DNA from: Prevotellaceae bacterium
Lineage (GTDB): Bacteria > Bacteroidota > Bacteroidia > Bacteroidales > UBA932
Assembly (NCBI GenBank): GCA_031278495.1
Contig: JAITKG010000055.1
Coordinates: 1 to 9,437 of the forward strand
DNA: 9,437 bases
Direction of reading: 5' to 3'
Each line of letters opens with the position of its first letter. Within the stretch, counting starts at the first letter, position 1. The translations under genes were made by a program, and so were the position numbers. Shown one piece after another: positions 5,413 to 9,437 of this stretch. Below the pieces are notes generated by a model, which saw only the letters and a program-made list of their open reading frames with translations, was not told where the DNA came from and ran no database searches.

Positions 5413-6425
5413 CTTTTACTGCAAAAACATTAGCTGATTACCTGCACGGCGACATTGCCGGCGATGAAAACGCGGCGGCCGGCACGATTGCCCGCATAGA
5501 ACAAGGAACGCCGGGAGCGTTGTGCTTCCTTGCCAATCCGAAATACGAGCAATACCTTTATACAACCAAAGCCTCGATTGTATTGGTAAACCGCAGTTTT
5601 GAACTGCAACAACCGGTGACTTGCACCCTCATCCGGGTGGACAATGCCTACGAAAGCATTGCGTCGCTGCTCGATTTGTACAACTCCATGAAAACGCTGA
5701 ACAAAAAAGGGCGTTCATGGCGGGCGCACATTTCGTGGCGGGCGAAACTGGGAAAAGCCGTATGGGTAGGCGCAGGAAGTTATATTTCGCGCGGCGTACG
5801 CATCGGCAATAACACCAAAATATTCCCGCACGTGTACATCGGCGATAATGTAACGATTGGCGATAATTGCCTTATTTATCCGGGCGTAAAAATTTACCAT
5901 AGCTGCAAAATAGGTAATCATTGCACTATACACGCCAATACGGTCATCGGTTCTGACGGGTTTGGCTTTGCCCCGACAGCCGGCGGGGCTTACAAAAAAA
6001 TCCCGCAAATCGGGCATGTGGTTTTGGAAGACAATGTGGAAATCGGCGCAAATACAGTGATTGACCGCGCCACGATGGATGCTACAATTATCCGGCAGGG
6101 CGTGAAAATTGACAACCTCGTGCAGGTTGCGCACAATGTGGAAGTGGGCGAAAACACCGTGATGGCTGCGCTTTCGGGCGTGGCGGGTTCTACGAAAATA
6201 GGACGGCAATGTATGTTCGGCGGACAGGTAGGCATTGCGGGGCATATCACCGTAGCCGACGGGACGCGCGCCGGCGCACAAACAGGCATCAGCGCAACCG
6301 TGAAAGAACCCAACCAAACCCTCATGGGCTCGCCGGCTATCAACTATTCCGATTACTTCAAAGCCTACGCCATTTTCCGTAAACTGCCCGCATTGAAAAA
6401 ACAATTGGACGCACTGGCAAAGTAG
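5409..6425 (+). CDS. lpxD: UDP-3-O-acylglucosamine N-acyltransferase (LpxD)
   Basis: Third step of lipid A synthesis: transfers a (hydroxy)acyl chain from acyl-ACP to the 2-amino group of UDP-3-O-acylglucosamine, in the cytoplasm. The length of 338 residues matches E. coli LpxD (about 341). The N-terminal uridine-binding domain (about 1-100) includes GALCFLANPKY (36-46). The left-handed beta-helix of hexapeptide repeats spans about 110-300, with VIGSDGFGF (179-187), IPQIGHVVLEDNVEIGANT (198-216), IDRATMDATII (218-228) and the catalytic-His segment VQVAHNVEVG (238-247, His242). A C-terminal helix (about 313-338) completes the acyl-carrier interaction region. It starts within the HD gene stop. 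In many Bacteroidota lpxC-fabZ and lpxA follow; here they do not. Confidence 0.97.
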   Translation: MTFTAKTLADYLHGDIAGDENAAAGTIARIEQGTPGALCFLANPKYEQYLYTTKASIVLVNRSFELQQPVTCTLIRVDNAYESIASLLDLYNSMKTLNKKGRSWRAHISWRAKLGKAVWVGAGSYISRGVRIGNNTKIFPHVYIGDNVTIGDNCLIYPGVKIYHSCKIGNHCTIHANTVIGSDGFGFAPTAGGAYKKIPQIGHVVLEDNVEIGANTVIDRATMDATIIRQGVKIDNLVQVAHNVEVGENTVMAALSGVAGSTKIGRQCMFGGQVGIAGHITVADGTRAGAQTGISATVKEPNQTLMGSPAINYSDYFKAYAIFRKLPALKKQLDALAK

Positions 6426-6461
6426 GTACGTTCAATTACCAAGTCCAGCAGAAATAAAAAA

Positions 6462-6491
6462 TTGCCGGTTCAAAAATTCTTTTTACTTTTG
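6462..6491 (+). promoter_or_regulatory. Bacteroidota promoter (TTG, 19 bp, TACTTTTG) after lpxD
   Basis: TTG at 6462-6464 and TACTTTTG at 6484-6491 are separated by 19 bp, a good fit to the -33 TTTG / -7 TAnnTTTG arrangement. It is the only site in the window where both elements fit. No CDS of normal size follows for 250 bp, so its product would be a short RNA or a long leader. Confidence 0.6.
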
Positions 6492-6494
6492 CGC

Positions 6495-6600
6495 CCGTAA
6501 TCAGTGAACAATACAACAGCGTCCGTCATGCCGGAAATTGGGCAAATGCCACAGGAAAAAACAATAATACCAAAGGCATTGCCACCGAAACGGTTTTTTT
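6495..6600 (+). ncRNA. Candidate small RNA of about 105 nt
   Basis: Start inferred a few bases after the TACTTTTG box. End at the T-run at 6594-6600. Inside, GGCAAATGCC (6541-6550) pairs with GGCATTGCC (6575-6583) as a 9-bp stem with one bulged A around an A-rich 24-nt loop. It is followed at once by ACCG-AAA-CGGT and seven T, a short terminator. A 24-codon frame from ATG 6528 (MPEIGQMPQEK...) ends in the T-run; it has no evident ribosome binding site and probably is not translated. The RNA does not match any family I know. Confidence 0.4.
6584..6600 (+). terminator. Short intrinsic terminator
   Basis: ACCG-AAA-CGGT with the last base entering a run of seven T (6594-6600). The stem is only 4 bp, but the adjoining 9-bp stem 6541-6583 may stack on it. 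AAATCTTTAAATTTTT follows, similar to the bases after the hairpin at 4042-4069. Confidence 0.45.
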
Positions 6601-6703
6601 AAATCTTTAAATTTTTCTTGCCTTTCGTCGTGTAAAATCATGCATTTATCGGAAAAATACCCTTATTTACATACAGAACAGACGTTCTTACAATAATTTT
6701 TCT

Positions 6704-6711
6704 TACATTTG
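6704..6711 (+). promoter_or_regulatory. Bacteroidota -7 box for the CDP-alcohol phosphatidyltransferase gene
   Basis: TACATTTG matches TAnnTTTG, 28 bases before the ATG at 6740. This gives an A-rich leader of roughly 23-25 nt. A -33 element is not clear. It probably drives the three-gene group up to 8994. Confidence 0.6.
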
Positions 6712-6739
6712 CTAAAACTTACTTCCAAAAAACAACGTT

Positions 6740-7426
6740 ATGAATATCCGCCTAACCGAAACGTTGCTAAAAATAACCCAAGACAGGCAACGGACAAACA
6801 TTTTGAGGGGCTATGAACAAAAAACGCTGGCTTACCTCGTGCAACGAGTACCTTCATGGATAAATTCCGACGCCTTGACCGTGATAGGGCTAATGGGCAG
6901 CGTGATTGTTGCAGTCAGCTTTGTGCTTGCCGCTTATGCGAGCAAGTATTTTTTATTGCTCGGCATACTGGGCTTTTTCATCAATTGGCTGGGCGACTCG
7001 CTGGACGGGCGACTGGCATATTACCGGAACAAACCCCGCAAGTGGTACGGCTTTTCGCTCGATTATTGCACCGACTGGATAGCCATTGTTTTTATCGGCG
7101 TGGGCTATATCGTTTATGTAGGCAACCACTGGGAATTATGGGGCTTTGTATTTGTAATCCTCTACGGTTGGTCGATGATGATTGCCTTGCTGCGCTACAA
7201 AATCACCAATGTATATACCATCGATTCGGGGCTGCTGGGACCAACGGAAGTACGTATTGTCATTTCACTTATCCTGGCGTTTGAAGTAGCGGTAGAGGGG
7301 TCGATTGCCTATTCCACCATTGTCGCCTGCGCTATTTTGTATATCTTTAACGTGGTTGATTTCATTAAACTGTTGAAGATTGCCGACCGGAAAGACAAGG
7401 AAGAACAAACGAAAAAAGTAGCCTGA
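6740..7426 (+). CDS. CDP-alcohol phosphatidyltransferase family membrane protein
   Basis: Integral membrane enzyme predicted to transfer a phospho-alcohol group from a CDP-linked donor to a hydroxyl acceptor, as in phospholipid head-group or phosphoinositide-type synthesis. The protein has 228 residues with about six membrane segments (near 46-66, 68-84, 114-130, 134-152, 172-186, 190-208). The family signature D-x2-D-G-x2-A-R, then G-x3-D-x3-D is present as GDSLDGRLAYYR (85-96) and GFSLDYCTD (104-112): Asp86, Asp89, Gly90, Ala93, Gly104, Asp108 and Asp112 are all kept. The Arg expected after Ala93 is Tyr94, with an Arg at 96. The metal-binding Asp residues are intact, so catalysis is possible, but substrate handling may differ. 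Seven bases separate it from the GtrA gene. The exact substrate is unknown. Confidence 0.85.
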   Translation: MNIRLTETLLKITQDRQRTNILRGYEQKTLAYLVQRVPSWINSDALTVIGLMGSVIVAVSFVLAAYASKYFLLLGILGFFINWLGDSLDGRLAYYRNKPRKWYGFSLDYCTDWIAIVFIGVGYIVYVGNHWELWGFVFVILYGWSMMIALLRYKITNVYTIDSGLLGPTEVRIVISLILAFEVAVEGSIAYSTIVACAILYIFNVVDFIKLLKIADRKDKEEQTKKVA

Positions 7427-7433
7427 AACACGC

Positions 7434-7847
7434 ATGTTTAAGCAGCTAATTATTTTTTCCAAAGCGCAACTGTCGGCATTCATTGGCGGGCTGTGCGACT
7501 ACGGAATAATGATTTTCCTTACGGAAATAGGGGGAATGCGCTATGTGTTTTCCATTGCCGTAGCTTGCATTTTGGGGGCGGTGGTCAATTTTTCGCTGAA
7601 CAGGACATGGTCGTTTTATTCGCAAAGCAAGTCCTATAAATTTTCGAGTACACAGCAACTGGTGCGGTTTGCGGTGGTGCTGGCAAGCAGTATCCTTTTG
7701 AAAATTTCCGGCACCTACCTGCTGACCTCGTTCGCCGGGATAGATTATAAAATCAGCCGGATTATAACGGATATTATTGTATCTTTAGGTTATAATTACG
7801 TGTTGCAACGTTTCTGGGTTTTTATAAAAACGAAAAACAGGAAATAA
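7434..7847 (+). CDS. GtrA-family membrane protein
   Basis: Small four-helix membrane protein of 137 residues; GtrA-like proteins are thought to help move polyprenyl-phosphate-linked sugars across the inner membrane or to act with glycosyltransferases. Hydrophobic segments lie near 10-30, 36-55, 76-98 and 108-126. The family signature occurs twice: NFSLNRTWSF (52-61) and NYVLQRFWVF (121-130), each at the cytoplasmic end of the second helix of a half. The N terminus is short and basic. It begins seven bases after the upstream stop, so the two are almost certainly one transcript. This suggests a lipid-linked glycan or modified phospholipid pathway, but no cognate glycosyltransferase is adjacent. 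Confidence 0.88.
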   Translation: MFKQLIIFSKAQLSAFIGGLCDYGIMIFLTEIGGMRYVFSIAVACILGAVVNFSLNRTWSFYSQSKSYKFSSTQQLVRFAVVLASSILLKISGTYLLTSFAGIDYKISRIITDIIVSLGYNYVLQRFWVFIKTKNRK

Positions 7848-7881
7848 CTAAACGGTAAATGACTCAATAACCAATAAAAAT

Positions 7882-8994
7882 ATGCCATCAAAAGTTTATT
7901 TCACCAACCTGCGGACTACCGCTTCCTTAAACCTGCAAGGGAAAATGGAACGCATGGTACGCGCCGCCGGTATTGAAAAAATAGATTATGCCGGGAAATT
8001 TACGGCTATCAAAATCCATTTCGGGGAGCCGGGAAACCTTGCCTATATCCGCCACAATTATGCCCGGCGCATGGTGGAAATTTTGCAGTCACTGGGCGCT
8101 ATAGTGTTCCTCACGGACAGCAATACGCTTTACTCCGGACGCCGTTCCAATGCGGTAGACCATCTGACCGGCGCTTTTGAGAACGGCTTTAATTTATTAT
8201 CCGTAAAAGCGCCCGTAATTATTGCCGACGGCTTGAAAGGCACGGAATACGTAGAAATTCCCATCCATTCGGAAATTTGTACATCGGCAAAAATCGGCGC
8301 GGCTATCGCCAATGCCGACGTGATTATTACGATGAATCATTTCAAAGGGCATGAACAGGCGGGATTTGGCGGGGCTTTGAAAAATATCGGCATGGGCTCG
8401 GCGAGCGTGGGCGGGAAACTGGATTTGCATTCGTCGTCGCAGCCGCGCGTGGATGCGAAGAATTGCACCGCCTGCCGCCAATGCGTGCGGTACTGCAATT
8501 ACGGCGCCATTACGCTCAACGATAGCCGCACGGCGGTTATTGACTATACAAAATGCGTTGGCTGCGGGCAATGTATTGCCGTCTGCCGGTTCGATGCGGC
8601 GCAACCGGTATGGAATAATTCCTCAGAAACGATGAACAAAAAAATCGCCGAATATAGCCATGCCCTGTTGAAAGGCAAGCCGCACTTTCACGTGAATTTC
8701 ATCATCAACGTGTCGCCCGACTGCGATTGCTGGGCAAGTAACGATATCCCGCTGGTGCCGGATATCGGCATCGCCGCATCGTTCGACCCGGTGGCGCTCG
8801 ACCAGGCTTGCGCCGATATGGTAACGGCTGCGCCCTCATTGCCCGGCGCACGCGGCAATGAAGACGGTAAGCTGGATTTAAAGGGAAAAGACAAATTCCA
8901 CCACATCCATCCCAATACCGACTGGCGCATCGGGTTACAGCATGCCGAAAAAATCGGTTTGGGAACAATGCAGTATGAATTGGTGAAAATTTGA
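7882..8994 (+). CDS. DUF362 protein with two [4Fe-4S] ferredoxin motifs
   Basis: Iron-sulfur protein of 370 residues, predicted cytoplasmic (no signal peptide or membrane helix seen). The DUF362 domain fills about 1-185 and resumes after the ferredoxin insert; recognisable parts are AIKIHFGEPGN (42-52), FLTDSNTLYSGRR (76-88), and MNHFKGHEQAGFGGALKNIG (151-170). The bacterial-type ferredoxin insert has two CxxCxxCxxxC sets: Cys195/198/201/205 and Cys225/228/231/235. A further pair, Cys281 and Cys283 in SPDCDCW, is typical of this subfamily. The physiological partner is not known; an electron-transfer or cluster-dependent role is inferred only. It follows the GtrA gene by 34 bp without a TAnnTTTG box, so may share its transcript. 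A dispersed repeat begins one base after its stop. Confidence 0.9.
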   Translation: MPSKVYFTNLRTTASLNLQGKMERMVRAAGIEKIDYAGKFTAIKIHFGEPGNLAYIRHNYARRMVEILQSLGAIVFLTDSNTLYSGRRSNAVDHLTGAFENGFNLLSVKAPVIIADGLKGTEYVEIPIHSEICTSAKIGAAIANADVIITMNHFKGHEQAGFGGALKNIGMGSASVGGKLDLHSSSQPRVDAKNCTACRQCVRYCNYGAITLNDSRTAVIDYTKCVGCGQCIAVCRFDAAQPVWNNSSETMNKKIAEYSHALLKGKPHFHVNFIINVSPDCDCWASNDIPLVPDIGIAASFDPVALDQACADMVTAAPSLPGARGNEDGKLDLKGKDKFHHIHPNTDWRIGLQHAEKIGLGTMQYELVKI

Positions 8995-8995
8995 A

Positions 8996-9066
8996 AAGCC
9001 CCCTACCCCCGAAGGGATTTACAGATTTACGGATTGACAGATTGACAGATTGAGGCTGGCGGCGGC
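8996..9066 (+). repeat. Dispersed separator/satellite element, copy D, first module
   Basis: A C-run block (AAGCCCCCTACCCC then CGAAGGG, 8996-9016) is followed by a 9-10 bp satellite of the type GATTTACRG/GATTGACA (9017-9053) and the separator GGCTGGCGGCGGC (9054-9066). It is the reverse complement, in the same order, of copies A and B. It lies directly after the DUF362 stop, as copy B does after the glycosyltransferase stop. Confidence 0.8.
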
Positions 9067-9118
9067 TAATGTGCTAATGTGACTAATGTGCTAATGTGAC
9101 TAATTGGCTGACGCGGCA
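9066..9118 (+). repeat. Copy D, second module: CTAATGTG satellite plus separator
   Basis: CTAATGTG alternates with CTAATGTGA, about 17-bp higher-order period, four to five units (9066-9106), then separator variant GGCTGACGCGGC (9107-9118). The satellite matches the reverse complement of 1374-1387 next to the glycosyltransferase stop. Confidence 0.75.
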
Positions 9119-9180
9119 ACTAATGTGAAGATGTGGAGATGTGAAGATGTGGAGATGTGAAGATGTGGCTGGCGCGACAG
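9119..9180 (+). repeat. Copy D, third module: AGATGTGR satellite plus separator
   Basis: After AACTAATGTG comes a 16-bp period of AGATGTGGAGATGTGA (9128-9168), then a third separator variant GGCTGGCGCGAC (9168-9179). The array of 21-bp units begins six bases further on. Confidence 0.75.
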
Positions 9181-9185
9181 CACTA

Positions 9186-9290
9186 ACCGTTTGCCGTTCC
9201 GCGTTAGCCGTTTGCCGTTCCGCGTTTGCCGTTAACCGTTCCGCGTTTGCCGTTTGCCATTCCGCGTTAGCCGTTAACCGTTCACCGTTC
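9186..9290. repeat. Five-unit tandem array with 21-bp period (three 7-mers)
   Basis: Units start at 9186, 9207, 9228, 9249 and 9270. The pattern is GCCGTTTG + CCGTTCC + GCGTTW, i.e. three related 7-mers, with TTAACC or CCATTCC variants. No indels occur. It contains no palindromic core like that of the first array, but has the same exact 21-bp period. The last unit overlaps the stop codon of the minus-strand gene. A plus-strand frame through it gives 7-residue repeats (LAVCRSA/FAVNRSA) and is judged a by-product of the period. Confidence 0.85.
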
Positions 9291-9437
9291 CTTCAACTTG
9301 AAGTCAAAAATATTGTAACTAATCACAATGGCGCCGCGCATGGGAAGCATTTTGTAATCGAAATAATGGTTGCCGCGTTTGAAAATATCTTTAAATCCCA
9401 CTAAAAAACGCAATCCTGCCTGAAGGCGGGAGAAGAG
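9282..9437 (-). CDS. C-terminal 51 residues of an unidentified gene entering from the right
   Basis: The minus-strand frame is open from the window edge to TGA (9284-9282). It reads LFSRLQAGLRFLVGFKDIF, then an aromatic/basic stretch, and ends with MRGAIVISYNIF plus DFKLKER. Normal amino-acid composition and the alternating hydrophobic pattern before the end (AIVISYNIF) look like real protein. An outer-membrane beta-barrel final strand is possible, but not supported enough to name. The last two codons (GAA CGG) and the stop fit the repeat pattern of the 21-bp array, so the C terminus may have been reset by repeat expansion. It converges with the DUF362 gene. Confidence 0.65.
   Translation of the reverse strand, partial: LFSRLQAGLRFLVGFKDIFKRGNHYFDYKMLPMRGAIVISYNIFDFKLKER

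Noticed and set aside
6528..6602. 24-codon ORF (MPEIGQMPQEK...) as a small protein gene
   Set aside because: It has no visible ribosome binding site, and its last codons are the terminator stem and T-run; better explained as part of an untranslated RNA.
9054..9180. CRISPR-like repeat (separators) and spacer arrangement
   Set aside because: Separators are only 12-13 bp and vary, the intervals are themselves satellites of unequal length, and there is no cas gene.
9141..9404. Plus-strand 87-codon ORF with LAVCRSA/FAVNRSA repeats
   Set aside because: It runs through satellites and then antisense to the real minus-strand gene end at 9282-9437; no start signals.

Overview
The window most probably comes from the chromosome of a Bacteroidota bacterium, likely Bacteroidales-like. 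It is Gram-negative, because it makes lipid A (lpxD). Four sites match the Bacteroidota sigma-factor -7 box TAnnTTTG, Shine-Dalgarno sequences are weak or absent, and an HD-domain phosphohydrolase gene overlaps lpxD, a pairing common in that phylum. The assignment is inferred from these signs, not from a search.

Layout. Positions 1-1376 hold almost no coding sequence: a possible gene start at the left edge, a copy of a dispersed GC-rich/satellite element, a 141-nt imperfect hairpin, a 46-codon remnant gene followed by two tetraloop hairpins, and sixteen 21-bp tandem units. From 1377 to 3975 on the minus strand lie nadB (NAD synthesis) and an overlapping family 2 glycosyltransferase gene. A 200-bp divergent intergenic region follows, with near-leaderless promoters pointing both ways. 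From 4177 to 6425 on the plus strand are the HD phosphohydrolase gene and lpxD, overlapping by ATGA. The gap 6426-6739 has a good promoter and a terminator-like end, so it may encode a small RNA. Then come a CDP-alcohol phosphatidyltransferase gene, a GtrA-family membrane protein gene and a DUF362 double [4Fe-4S] protein gene (6740-8994). The right end is a compound repeat block (8996-9290) that runs into the 3' end of a convergent gene leaving the window.

The genes are mostly housekeeping or envelope functions: NAD, lipid A, phospholipid or other CDP-alcohol head-group transfer, sugar transfer and polyprenyl-sugar translocation. The unusual part is the intergenic DNA. Nearly every gap carries versions of a GGCTGGCGCCGGC-like separator bordered by short degenerate satellites of 7-10 bp. 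Next to two of these lie arrays with an exact 21-bp period. In the first array every unit carries a GAACRTTC core, with changes on the two palindrome arms that compensate each other, and a T-tract. This looks like selection at the DNA or RNA level rather than on a peptide. Stop codons of two genes lie inside this repeat DNA.

No complete mobile element, CRISPR array, tRNA or rRNA gene was seen.
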